Assembly (NCBI GenBank): GCA_018466975.1 | Contig: CM031552.1 | Location: 1,178,001 to 1,242,000 of the forward strand | Source of the DNA: Sparassis latifolia | Taxonomy: Eukaryota > Basidiomycota > Agaricomycetes > Polyporales > Sparassidaceae | DNA length: 64,000 nucleotides | Direction of reading: 5' to 3' | Shown: piece after piece, positions 50,224-61,703 of the stretch | Layout: each line of letters opens with the position of its first letter | Numbering within the stretch: position 1 is the first letter of the stretch | Position numbers and translations under genes: made by a program | Notes under the pieces: generated by a model | Told to the model about the DNA's origin: nothing | The model's database searches: none | Seen by the model: only the letters and a program-made list of their open reading frames with translations

Positions 50224-52443
50224 TCAGTCTAGCCTGTCACCCTTGCCCCGCGCGACCTCGCGGAACTCAGGGCTGTCCGCAAAGAGGCGCAACAGGGCCC
50301 AAGCGAAGACGGCGACGAAGAGCAGCACGAAGCAGACGGTGCTCCAAGGGTGCGCGGACACGTACTTCTCCGTGGCCATGAGGCGGCCGTTGAGGTACTG
50401 CATGCTCTCCGATGAGCAAACACGGAAAAGGAGACAGAGTATGCACGTACGCGGGCCATGCGTTCCACAAAGTTTTCGGAGTGCTTAGGCTTAATCGTCC
50501 TAGAGAGCGCGCCGTTGATCGCAGAGAAGAGACTCGACGACGACAGCTGGATCTTCTCCCCGAAGTGGTCCGTGTCCCAGTAAACAAGACCCTGCGACGA
50601 TCCGCGCATAAGTCAACAAATCCAGAGGCGAGACGTGAACGACGGAGAAAGGTTACGCACCGAATGGTCAGCGATGACGACGCGGGGCAGCGCGTCGGGC
50701 TTGATGCCGTACATGCCCTTGAGCCACGACGCCCAGCGCTCCGCGTCCATCCACGCAAACACGACCGCAGCGCTACCGCGCGCGTCCCGCCACTGGCGCG
50801 CGAGCTCGCGCATCTCCGGCGCGATGTCCGCCTGCAGCGCGGACGGCGCCGCCGCGGCGAGCACGACGAGCGGCTTGTGCGGCGCATTCATCACGTCCTG
50901 GAAGTTGTCCGAGGAGAGCGCGAGGCTCAGCGGGAGGCGGTTGCGTAGCAGCTGGGGACGCGTTAGTGTCTGCGTGGAGCGGAAGAGGACTGAGCTACCC
51001 AGGATGTGAGTGACTCTTTCTCGTGGTCTGCGTTGGCCTGCGTCGTGAACTGGTACACGGCTGCGGGAGCGGCGTCGTCGCCATCTTTCAGGGCGAGGAT
51101 GATCGAGGCATCGGGAGTGATGCCGAAATGGGAGTACAGCCGACTGGAGGTAGAGGTGTAGATGGGAGGGGAACCGAACAGGATGTGTGACGCGTCAAGG
51201 AGGTGGTTCTGCATGAAAGGATCAGAGTGTGTTGAATGAACTATGTGAGGGACGTACGATCGGCCAGTTAGAAGTTGGAGGGTGCAAAAGGAGGTAGAGC
51301 ACGGGGTGCTCCTCTACGCGGGCGTGCAGATCCTCAAAGTTCATTTCGCGCATCGGTCTGTGGACGAAGTACGCTCAATACACGCATAGCATTAAGTGTT
51401 CAATCACGCACGGCCCAGAGATCTTCTCCGCGAATGCCTTGAGCTGTTCGAGTTTGCGCCCGCTGGTGTATTCAGTCTTGCCTCCGTCTTTGCCTCCGTA
51501 GTACACAAGCATCGGAAAACCGGTGACACCCTCCGCGTGGCAGAGTGCGTTATGGTCATCGCAGTTGACCTCAGCAATCGCCAGCTTGTGCTGCATCTCC
51601 ACTGCAAGCTCCCTCCACACGGGGGCGAGCTTTTTACAGTGACCACACCTATCGCAGGACAATCAGTTTCAGAGAAGCCGACTCAACTTCCAGAAGAACA
51701 TACCACGGCGCGAAGAATTTGACGAAAATCATTCCATCGTCTACCACGTCCCGGAACGTGTTCTCATTCAGCTCCAGCACCGTACCCGACGGGTTGAGGT
51801 CCCGTGCGGGGGCAGCGCGGTATGACTCTCTGTGCTCTGCAATATACCTGTCCTCCACGACCAGCGCGGCGGGCGCGGAGGTAGGTTCTGGCTCTGGCTC
51901 TGGCTCTGGCTCGGCCACAGTCGTCGGCTCGGCGTGCGTGGAGATGAACGCAGTGAGCCGGTCGTAGTCTCGTGCACCGCTGAACATCTCTTGGAAGACG
52001 CCATTACGGTAAAGATTCATCTGGGGATAGCCCGTGACGCCGTTCTTGGTGCAGAGATCTGCACAGCACGTTGAAACGGTGAATGAAGAGGAGAATAAGG
52101 AGCTCACCACCGTTGATGGCGCAGTTGACTTGCGCAAGGTGTATGCCTGGGTCGGTGCTCTTCTGGGTGTCGGCGACGAGCTGCTCCCAGGTGGGCATGA
52201 AGTCGCGGCAGTGAGGGCAATATGGGGAGAAGTGTTCAATGAACCTGCACGAATCTAAGTCTCGCAGCATGACTGGGTAGACGAGCATGCGCACCATACA
52301 CCCTGTGCTATTGTTGATTCGAAGTTGTCTGGCTCGAGAACGTCGAGCCCCACGGATTCGACTGGCGCTGCGATGGCGGTGAGGGTCAATGACGCGACGA
52401 GCAGCGAGTACGGCAGTTGCGCCAAGGCAGCCGAGAGTTTCAT
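50224..52443 (-). CDS. ER membrane-anchored protein disulfide isomerase with two thioredoxin domains (597 aa)
   Basis: Exons: 52443-52295, 52244-52108, 52058-51704, 51648-51412, 51357-51258, 51208-50999, 50951-50661, 50591-50451, 50397-50224. Introns are 47-69 nt and phases fit. A signal peptide covers the first 26 residues (LLVASLTLTAIAA). Thioredoxin domain 1 has FIEHFSPYCPHCRDFMPTW (CPHC active site). Domain 2 has FVKFFAPWCGHCKKLAPVW (CGHC). Between them is an acidic Glu-Pro repeat linker. After two thioredoxin-like regions without active sites, a single transmembrane helix (TVCFVLLFVAVFAWALL) lies near the end, followed by a short cytosolic tail. No KDEL-type signal is present, so retention would depend on the membrane anchor. 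The layout resembles the TMX3/Eps1 group. The likely role is disulfide formation in secretory proteins. Confidence 0.9.
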
Positions 52444-52564
52444 GGTGGACCAGGTTAATATAGTGCAGCCAGGTAGCCAGTGAACCGGGGAAAAATAAAG
52501 AAAAGTCGTGGAAATAGTAGAGAGCAAGGAAGATGCGAGGTGGCTGTACTTGTTTTCTGCGTCC
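52444..52564. promoter_or_regulatory. 121 bp divergent promoter, PDI and CGI121
   Basis: Only 121 bp separate the two start codons, so both genes must share promoter DNA. No TATA box is obvious. The short length allows little room for independent control. Confidence 0.4.
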
Positions 52565-53333
52565 ATGGAGACCTTCCACTACGCACACTTCCCGCCAGAG
52601 CTCTCGCACGTCCACATCGCCCTCTTCACTAACGTCGCCAACGCCGCCCAGCTCCGCGCCCGCGTCGTCGAGGCCAGCCTCGCGCAGGGCCCCGACGCCG
52701 ACGCCCAGCGCGCCGCCGTCAACTTCGCCTTCATCGACGCTAGCCTCGTCAGTCCGTTCTACCTTTCCTCTCTGCCTCGCCTGACGCCTTCGCATAAGAT
52801 CTGCAGCGTATTGCACCTGCAGACTGCCGTCGTCGCAGCAATTCTCGCCCAGGTGCAGGGCACGCTGCGCACCAAGACCGTGCACTCGGAAATTCTCTGG
52901 GCTCTCAACCCCAGTAACAATGTAACTCATCTCGTATGCAGGGAACGCCTGCATCACTGAAGTCGGGTTGCGTTGTAGATCACGGAAGCCTTAAGGCGAT
53001 ATGGCGTGTCCGACTCCTCCACCGCCATTTTCGTCGTGCGGATAGCGTCCCCCGAGCTACACGATGTCGATGGACTCATGAAAGCCGTCGTCTCGGGAGA
53101 CATGTCACCACTGAGTGCGCTCGACGGAATCACAGATTGGACTAGTGTCAAGAAGGTGTGTCTCACTGCGGCCTCGGGGTGTCTCTTTCTTCACGCGATC
53201 TGTTACCCAGTACAACAAACTGAACAGCGATCCTGCGATCAAGATGGCAGCAGGCAAGGACGGTGTTCAGGAACACAGAGTGGTCGATGAGATCGTCTTA
53301 AGTATGGTCGCCATGAAGAGCGTGATGGGGTAG
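52565..53333 (+). CDS. CGI121: KEOPS/EKC complex subunit CGI121 (201 aa)
   Basis: Exons: 52565-52747, 52799-52921, 52979-53155, 53211-53333. Introns are 51, 57 and 55 nt. The protein matches the Cgi121/TPRKB fold: HVHIALFTNVANAAQLR, FAFIDASL followed by HLQTAVVAAILA, then the best signature TKTVHSEILWALNPSNNITE with RRYGVSDSSTAIFVV, and the C-terminal WTSVKKYYKLNSDPAIK. Cgi121 binds the Bud32 kinase and presents the 3' end of tRNA to the KEOPS complex, which makes t6A37 in ANN-decoding tRNAs. The junction after exon 1 was chosen as CTC|GTCAGT...CATAAG|ATC because it keeps frame, has a CCTGAC branch site and restores the family sequence. Confidence 0.88.
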
Positions 53334-55680
53334 GTTTCCCTGACTTCTCCTGCTCAAACAGTCTGCAGTCTTCGAGTAGAGCTGGACGGCATCACGAAGT
53401 GGAGGAGATGCAGACTGGAGCTGTGGGAGCCTACCCGATGTCGACTCACGCTCCTTATCAGATGCTGTTAAGCTACAACTTAGCAGCTTCTGCGGCCTTA
53501 GGCAAGCATTCTCGAACTCGTGGCGTCCGAGATGCGTACAGCAGTACGGGGAAATTGGACCTCGCAGCCGTATTATGCTCCTTATTCCGCTATAATGTGT
53601 GTGACTCACACATCATCGCGAGTACGAAGCAGAATTTGACCACCGAATTCTGAGCAGGATACTCCATACTTACCTTTATTAAGCTTCAAGCTCTACTAGC
53701 CATTTTCCAATGTCCACGGTTCAGTTGATTCACGGATCGCTACTGCGCTCTCGCATTGATTGGCGAAAGTCTGCTTCTTCAGATCTACTTTTGTGTCTGG
53801 TCATTATTCCTCTTCGTGATCTCATCGTGCTTGCTGACATTACAAAATGCATGCTACACTCGCACTCCTGGCAAAAAAGCTCAGCAACTCATGCTTTACC
53901 CGAAGATCACAAACCACGGCAAAGGAAGGCTTCTGGCCTGCACAACGACCATACCGAATTCAGCCTGCGCAACCTCCAGAACCTCCACGTCCAGCAGGAC
54001 AGAACCCCAGCCATCCTCGACGGGCGCCCTGATGACAGGAACACTCACGATTGCAACGTATCGCACGTTCAGCTCTCTCACAAATCCGTTGTGTCTGGAA
54101 CAAAGCCTGCAAAGATAGTCAAGGTCCGCTGAACTGACATCAGCTAGCCCGCGGAAGCTATCCGTAGGAGAGTAAAATGATCCAGGTTGCACTCGTATAC
54201 GAACGCGTCGAACGCGGCTTCCGACCTGCAAACAATGAGAGGCTAGTGAAAACGTGGCTCAGAGAGGTTGAGTTCATGTGTAAGAATTCCACTTCAAATG
54301 GCGGCATGTCAAGCACCGAAGTTCTGGCGGAGTCTGTTAGCCTGTGGTATACCCATCGCTCGCCTTGCACAGTGCTGGGCTCCGACATCAACTTCACAAT
54401 TGGCCATGCCAGGCACTTTGTTAAGAAAGGCGCACCTGGGCGTGCACTATGACTTCTGTAAGACCTCGCGACCTTGTATTCTCCAGCACGGCAGAGTAAA
54501 GAGCAGTGACGTGGACGGACTGTTCTTCCATTGCTTGGGCAAGAATCAAAGAACGAATATATGATGAACAAGGACTAATGAGAAGGACTTCAGTCCAGGC
54601 GGCGCGAGGAGAAACTTGCAGTCGCCAGCAAACGTCATTATTGTTCCACTGACCGCGCGGCATATCTCACCCCAAGAGGCGCTGATGTAGGCGGGGAACT
54701 TCGATGCTTGGCGTGCATACTCTGGGGAGGTAGCTGAGAGGGACAGTCGCGCACGGCGAGCCCAAAGCATGCGAAAAACTAGCAAGATCTCGTTCGCTTT
54801 GCAGCTGCGGTTGTAAGTCGCGTCTACTCACGATATCATTATTAATGTAGACGAGGTACAGCGAGACAGACTGCTCACGCCTGTATAACTTCGGCAAGGG
54901 TCCATGGTTTCATGTGAAACCTCCCCGGATAGGATTTCTCCCATTCCGCCCAAAACATGTTCAGTGGTGGCGCAACGAGGAAGCACGGCCAAGGCAAAAA
55001 CAATCTTGCGTCGGATCGCTCGAGCGTGCTGTGCACTCATGTCCCTTTCGCAATAGCATATCGATACTTCATAGCAACGTCTTCATGGAAACTATATACC
55101 AAGTTGGCGGTGTTCTGAAAATGTCAGCTGGCGCGCCCTGAGACGCACGATGAGCATGTAATAGAGAAAGAGCGTTTCTTCTTCGATTGGATATTCCAAC
55201 GGCAGGTCAAAAGATTGGAGATAGGGGCGAACTCACCGCTGCCAGGATGATCTATAATAACCATGCCGGAGTGTGGATATACTTGATGTTCTGCATCGAG
55301 GGCTCGCAGTGCCACCTTGTAATCATCACAAACGAGGATTTCTCTCTGGCTTGTAGAGGCGAACGGGTGTGCATGGAAGACATACCAGGAGGTCACTGCG
55401 ACTGGTATGTTCTTGACGCGAACATCATCTGGATCGCGGTGGACCAAATGCTCATAACGGTATCTCTCTGTGTTGCCAATAACGTTGCCAGAGACTCCAA
55501 GCATGATGATATTGAGGTAAAAGAGGCCGCGGCATGGTGAAATGAGTGATCGTAAAGATAGATACTTTGGATTTACAGGTAGTGGCGAACGCGTACAAAA
55601 CTTGATACGTAAGCCTTCCTTACCCAACTAACCCTGGGATCTCGGCGTCATTGCGCGGCGCGTCACAGCACCGTCACAGC
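53334..55680. other. 2.3 kb stretch with possible decayed membrane-protein gene, no firm gene
   Basis: Minus-strand pieces near 55300-55130 (HSGMVIIDH and WNIQSKKKRSFSIT) faintly recall the start of DUF6533-type membrane proteins, one intact member of which lies at the right edge of the window. Other open pieces (54546-54785, 54828-55040, 53896-54231 minus) could not be joined. A strongly decayed gene is possible, but the evidence is weak. Confidence 0.2.
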
Positions 55681-55689
55681 GGCACCAGA

Positions 55690-55811
55690 CCACGTGACCG
55701 CGTAGCTTGCATTGTTCGTTCGCAGCAGCCACCTTGCAGCCACCTCTGTCCGTGGCCACTTCAACCTTCACAACGTGACTCTGCGCCAGATTGTAAACAT
55801 GGGTATAAATA
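55690..55811 (+). promoter_or_regulatory. FunK1 promoter: CCACGTGACCGCGT motif and TATAAATA box
   Basis: CCACGTGACCGCGT at 55690-55703 is the same 14 nt word found upstream of the dead paralogue. TATAAATA at 55804-55811 lies 135 bp before the chosen ATG, and the DNA between is C/T-rich as in fungal leaders. The TATA box overlaps the codons just after an upstream ATG at 55799, which argues against that ATG as the start. Confidence 0.5.
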
Positions 55812-55945
55812 AAGATGTCCCATTCTCTGACGCTCTCCTTCCTCGACTTTGTTATCTTTACCCCGATTTGACCAACATCTACCACCCTCGTCTCCACCAC
55901 CTCGACGACTTCTACCTCGACTCCGGCTTCGTTTCAGGCTTCACC

Positions 55946-58722
55946 ATGTCCAACGACAGCGATACCGTTTCCGATTACCAAGATGAGCGCGCCGATGTTC
56001 TACACCCGCTTCCTACCCACTTTGCGAAACCATCCTCTGACCCGCTGCCATCCCATACCCCGCCGACGACGCCAAAGCGGAAAGCATTTTCTATGCCTAC
56101 GTGTGGCTGTAAGTCACCTGCCTTACTATATACCTTGCACGTGTAGTCTAAGTCGGCCTCATCGTTTCGTAGCGAAACCGACGCCTGTCCAGCCCAAGGG
56201 CTCCGGTATGCTCAGGACCGGACAAGGCACAATAGATCAGGCCACAAAGAAATATATCGACTTGACCCTGATACCCCACGTGAAGCGCGACTTCACCGTC
56301 CTTGACTTCGTCAAGCACGTTTGGAAATACAACCCACAGAAGCTGCTAGATATCCTCAGCAACCGCAACAAGCAGAATTTAAATCTGTCACTCTCGGGTG
56401 CTCGCTGTCGTAGGTACTGGGCGAGAGCTCAGATGCACGAGAAGATGATGTACGACGAGCTCTGTGGGATATTTGGAGACCTCCTCCACGCCGTTGATGA
56501 CCAACGATCCATCCCTGCAAATTTTATCAACATGCGGGAGCACACAGTCGAAGGAAATTATGGCTCTTATAAGCCAGACATTTCCTACTCGGTCATCTCC
56601 GATTGTACAAAACAGAGGTGGGAATGGACAATTTCTTGTGTGGAGGTCAAGCGAAATGGAGGAAAGTTCGACTGTGACGTTAAAGGAGATGTCCCAATTG
56701 ATGTGAATAAATTGAAAGACGTGCGTGTCTCGTTCCATGCAAGGAACAGATGGTCCTAACTTTTTCTGGTGCTTAGCTTATTACAAATCTGCCGGTGCGC
56801 AAGAGGAAGGATGCTCCACACGAAGAGGATGAGCTAAATGTCGTATCCGAGCGGCCACGCAAGCGAGCTCGATCACACGACGTCGTTCTGCCTGGGGGCC
56901 CACAGACCCGAAAGCGCAAGGAACCATCTGACAAATTTGACCAGCCAGAGCCCCAAGCGAAACGATCTCGCTCGCATGCGGAGAAGGCAGGGGCAGAGGA
57001 CGGGGAGAAGGCGTTGGAGCCAGAGGTCGACATTGGGGATGCAGAGCAGCTGCCGGAATTCAAGAAGCTCACCGCGACAGAGAGACAAGCGGTGAAGTAC
57101 GAATTGGAGATGATGTCCCACGGAGTGCGCTCGTACTCTTCCGGACTCACAGCCGACGGCTTGATCGTGCATCTATGGTACGCCGACAGGATGGGCCTGA
57201 TCAAATCAGAGCCATTCAACTTTGTGGAGGAGCCACACCTTCTGCTTCTGGTCCTCTCAGCGATGGGCTCCGCGGATTTAGTAACGATGGGTATCTCTCC
57301 GTTCATGACGTTCGGGCAGTTGGGCTTCCAAGGCTACGACAATGCGTATCTGGAGATACCGCACCAGCAAGCTCTAGACATAAACGGTGATGCGATGGGT
57401 GCTCTTGCTTTTGCGGTCGATACCAGTCGGGGTATTCTCACCGACTTTGGAATTGTTGGCCGAGGAACAACCGTGGTGCCTATCAACACAACCGCAAATA
57501 CTGCACAGTTTGGTGATGCAGCGCTCGTGGCGAAGATGTCGTGGCAGCCACAGGAGCGTGCATCTGAAGCCTCTCTCGTCAGACTTGTCCGTCAGTCACT
57601 TGGGAAGAAGAAGCCAGACATGCTGCAGTACATTGTCGACCTCAAATGTTCTGTCACGCGTTCGATGGAGGCGATGGGACTGCCGAGGGCATTCTTGCCA
57701 GATGCGCACTTGGACTCTGAAGACACTCGGGAATTAAGACTGCTCGTGTTGACAAAGTACGAGCCGCTGCAATCGGTGTGCAGCGTTGACGAGTTCAAGA
57801 AGGTATTCACTGACGTCGTCAGAGGTACGTGGAGACCCTCTTAGCAGATATGCTCTTTGCTGATGATGCTATAGCCCACCATTATGTCTGGAAATATGCA
57901 CAGGTTCTGCACCGTGATATCAGTGTCGACAATGTTATGTTCCAGCGGAGTGGAGGCGGCGTATGTGGGATCCTGTGCGACTGGGACCTAGCGCTGCATC
58001 AACCTGATGGAGACAGCGACCAGCTTGAATTCAAGACGCTGGTGGAAATGCCTGTGAAGAAAGCCTCCGAGGATCCCACGGAGGAGCCTGTACCGACGGA
58101 CGCAGTTGCCCCAGCGACTGAGGTTGAAGCCAAGGCCACAGACAGACCTAACGATCAAGCCATCGAGAGGCCGGGAAAAGAGCAGCAGGCTGACCAGGCC
58201 GCGGATGGAGACAAGACGCCAAAGACGAAACCTCGCTACCGCATAGGCACGGGTCCCTACATGGCACTGGACCTTTTACTCTATGGCAGCATGCCCTACC
58301 ATCGGTATCGGCATGACCTCGAGTCATTTTTCTACCTGCTGGCCTGGTTCTGCGTGTTATTTGACCCGGACAAGCACACATTCCGAGAAGCGGGGTTATG
58401 GGAAGCCAGCACGCTTGTTGACATAGGCAGAGCCAAGAGAGATTTCCTGCACGAACCAGAGGAGTACAAGAAGGTGATGGCTAAAGCTCATCCCAAGTAC
58501 GCCATAGTCACAAAGACATGGGTCTCCCAACTCCGAATCCTTGTTGCCCGGGCCAATCCGAGTGCTCTCAGAGAACTGCGCAACGAGCGGGCATTCCTGA
58601 TGGAAAGCGAAGATACAGCAGAGGTTGCGCTCTGTGACAGTGCAATTCGAACGCACATTCGTGAGCGTAATCAAGTGATAACCTACGAGAAGTTCATGCA
58701 ATGCATCGGCGCAGAGCCTTGA
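55946..58722 (+). CDS. FunK1 fungal-type protein kinase, intact copy (868 aa)
   Basis: Exons: 55946-56108, 56173-56720, 56777-57824, 57875-58722. Introns are 64, 56 and 50 nt, frame intact. The N-terminal half carries the FunK1-specific region (FVKHVWKYNPQKLLDILSNR, KPDISYSVISD, WTISCVEVKRNGGKFD) and a Lys/Arg-rich stretch with RKRARSH and KRSRSH, possible nuclear signals. The kinase core follows: GIVGRGTTVVPIN (nucleotide loop), ALVAKMSW (Lys), VLHRDISVDNVMF near residue 600 (catalytic Asp and Asn), CDWDLA near 622 in place of DFG, then an acidic insert of about 80 residues, GTGPYMALDLLLYG (activation segment end), YHRYRHDLESFFYLLAWF. The chosen ATG (TTCACCATGTCC) fits a TATA box 135 bp upstream. 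The substrate is unknown. FunK1 genes are expanded in Agaricomycetes. Confidence 0.9.
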
Positions 58723-58959
58723 GACCTCACCCGTCTTCGCTTCGTCTTCCGGCTCGCTTTGTCTATTTATTGCGTAAAGTATATGCTTACTTCCAAGAAG
58801 GTAGACGTCGCAAGGAATAAGTCTCCATCGCTATAGGACCCACATGTTGTTGCGTGCTAGGCTTAAGAGGCGAGAATGTTTCGCTTAGCCGCATCGTGCT
58901 ATCCGCTTTCTCCCCTTGGTTCCCGCCACTGGCCAAGTGCTTGAGGAGCATCCGTGCAT

Positions 58960-60130
58960 TCCCTTCAGACTGAATGGCATCCTAATGCGCGATGAGCACA
59001 GGCAGGTGCTGCAAGTTGGTGAGCTCTGCATCTCCTAAGAACTGGATGGATTGCCAACTGACATTTCTCAAGCGAGGGAAGACACTGTTTTACCGTCCTA
59101 TGCCTCAGAGCACGTCAGTTGGCTGTTTTCAGATGGGCATTAACCTGCTCTACCTCTTCCACGACGCCAACGTGGACATGGACGACAACACCGACGACTT
59201 CGCGGTCCCAGAGTGAACATGGGCGCTCGTCCACTCTGCCATGGGGGACATTCGGCAGTACTTCTCGGGCCGCTATTTCCACGTACAGGCCAGGCGGGAG
59301 TGCTTTCGGCTAGCTGGGAAAAACGGTGCACTTTTGCATGCACCCGTAGACGTTTGGAGAGCACCTGCGTGTACGTTCTGGGCGTTAATTTTATAGGCAG
59401 TTGCAACGCTATGTGAGGTCCGAACGCGACATCGCCTGGTTTCTTGTCTTCGTCGGGCGTTACGCGCGCGCGACTGCTACGTCTTTGCCGCCCCGGACAG
59501 GTACACCCCCTCGTGGCGGACACCCTACGGCGTGTCCGCAACACTCCCTGGGACACGGTCCGCTACGTGGCGCACCAGCTAGCACAGCCAGAGGACATGG
59601 ACGGGTCAACCAAAGTGATCCTCCTGTGGCCCAGCCCGGAGCGTCGCTGGCTCCTACTAAACACGGCGTTATCTGTAAGTCGCTAAATCGAAAAGCGTGG
59701 TGGGCACGTCGCTGCGCTCTTCGCCGCGGCGCTGCAAGACCTCAGAGAGGTGTACGTATCGTTGGGGCCGTCCTGGAGGCGTGGGCGTATCAGTTTCCTT
59801 ATAAACGGTTACACCTAGTGGGTCAAGAAGCTGGCACCCAAGCTACGCATTGCGCCGGACGCTCGATGGGTATGTCAGACTTCTCCTGGTCCTACAACTC
59901 TTGCACATGAATGAAACAGCGCTCGACCTCTCGGCACCGCTCCGCTACCAGCTCAGGGTCAACGAGGAACACCCGCGTTCAATGCGTTCGTGTACGAGCC
60001 GCAACTTGACCTCTTTACCTGCCAGTCCTCGGACATCAGCAACACAACGTTCGAATATGTGCGCCGATTTCGTCAACGAATAGGCGCCTTGACGTGCAGA
60101 TTAACCTGCGGTATTTCGCGATTGTGCCAG
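58960..60130 (+). pseudogene. Broken coding sequence, family not recognised
   Basis: Protein-like pieces on the plus strand change frame repeatedly. FQMGINLLYLFHDANVDMDD runs to 59214; then, after a TGA in the same frame, SAMGDIRQYFSGRYFHVQAR follows near 59240-59300. RYVRSERDIAWFLVFVGRYA lies near 59405-59460, and TPWDTVRYVAHQLAQPEDMD near 59545-59600 is in another frame. A splice signal (GTTTGG to TTATAG, about 59352-59396) is possible. The GC content is high and codon-like. I could not name the family. It may be a decayed gene or a real one with several undetected introns. Confidence 0.35.
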
Positions 60131-60518
60131 ATGCAGCTATAAGCTTGTCTCGGGGTACCTGTGGAGGACGGCTGAATCTCAGTTTTGAGGGAAGGGAAGA
60201 TGTTGAAGATGAGTCTGGGCGAGCTTGAAGTGCCGCCTATACATCTGTAGGAGAGAGCGCCACCCCGGAGGTGTTGGTTGAGATGGAAGTTATGAGGAGG
60301 TTCGTGCAGAGTACTGACTTTCAAAGAAATGGATGTTTGTGCGCCAGACCGTATATTTCTGTGTCTTCTACGCCCCGACAAAAGCATGTTCGTCCGAATA
60401 AGCCTGCGTCTATCTGGATGTATGCACAACAGTCTAGACAGTCGGTGTTAGTCACAACATCCAGACATCACGGCAGCAGCTGAAGGGCGTCCTCGACGTC
60501 GGTCACGCGCTGCACGCG
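60131..60518. other. SCO1 upstream region
   Basis: No gene was recognised. Short open frames on both strands look random. The SCO1 promoter should lie in the right-hand part. Confidence 0.4.
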
Positions 60519-61531
60519 ATGTCCGCACTTGCCCTCACATCCTCAGCCCGTAGAACAGCCGCAAGATGCTCAGCCTCTGCTCGCCATCTATACACAGCAG
60601 CTAAGTCCACACCACGATGCGCGAACCCGAAGCGGAACTACTCTGAGACGAGCGGGGGCTCAAAGCAGCAGACACCCTCGGGCGAGCGGGACAGGTCTGC
60701 AGTCGGCGTGCGTACTGCAGAGAGTTTGAAAGAGAGACGACGGTTCTCATGAGCACATTTCCAGGTCTTCACGCCGACCGCCGCTGCGATCTTCGTCGCG
60801 ACTGGCGTCGGCCTCTTCTTCTACTTCCGCCACGAGAAGGAAAAGCTGCATGAGCAGCGACGTGCGTGCTCACACCCTCTAATGCACTTAGGTTCTCACA
60901 TTCTTACTCTTATGGACACAGAAAAAGAGCTGACAGACAAGGACGTCGGGCGCCCCAACGTAGGCGGGCCGTTCTCGCTCACAACACAGGACGGCAAGAC
61001 GTTCACGGACAAGGACCTACTGGGGCGCTGGAGCCTAATCTACTTCGGCTTCACAAACTGCCCCGACATCTGCCCAGAGGAGCTCGACAAGATGAGTGCT
61101 GCGGTGACCGAGCTTGGTGCGTCTCTGCCTCCACAAGCTACTCGCTAGGTCCATGGCGCTGACGGCGGCACACAGACAAGGCGTATGGCCCGATTGTACA
61201 GCCGATCTTCGTCTCCGTCGACCCCGCGCGAGACACGGTCCCACAGGTCGCGCGATACGTGTCCGAGTTCCACCCGCGCCTCGTCGGGCTCACGGGCGAG
61301 TACGCGGCGGTTCGCGCCGCGTGCAAGGCGTACCGCGTGTACTTCTCGACCCCGCGTGATGCGCAGCCGGGCGATGACTACCTCGTCGACCACTCGATCT
61401 ACTTCTACCTCATGGACCCACACGGGCGCTTCGTCGAGGCATTCGGGAAGGCGAGCCCGATGGAGGACGTTGTGGAGCGCGTAAAGAAGGAGGTCGGAGT
61501 GTGGGAGGAGCAGACGGGGAAGCGGGTGTAG
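60519..61531 (+). CDS. SCO1: Mitochondrial copper chaperone SCO1 (278 aa)
   Basis: Exons: 60519-60707, 60765-60861, 60922-61116, 61176-61531. Introns are 57, 60 and 59 nt. The N-terminus is rich in Ser, Ala and Arg ([20 protein letters not shown]), a mitochondrial targeting sequence. A transmembrane helix follows ([16 protein letters not shown]). The thioredoxin-like domain contains [20 protein letters not shown] with the copper-binding Cxxx[21 protein letters not shown], and the third copper ligand His in [18 protein letters not shown]. Sco1 delivers copper to the CuA site of cytochrome c oxidase subunit 2 in the intermembrane space. The length is close to that of yeast Sco1 (295 aa). It is convergent with NDUFB7; 172 bp separate the stops. 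Confidence 0.94.
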
Positions 61532-61703
61532 CGGACGTCGGAGGAAGTATGCTTGGCTTATTAGTGTATAATTCGTGTATTGTTTGCTCTGTTGGTCGCA
61601 ACCTCAACTCCACTATCGCTGTGTGCACTCATGCGCGTGGAATCTGAGAAAGGACTGCTTGCATTCGATTACAAAAGCGGAGCGGTGTCCTCAGCTGAGT
61701 AGC

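Noticed and set aside
55799..55945. Upstream ATG at 55799 as the start of the intact FunK1 gene
   Set aside because: A TATAAATA box lies immediately after it and the stretch to 55945 is C/T-rich like a leader; the ATG at 55946 has a better context.
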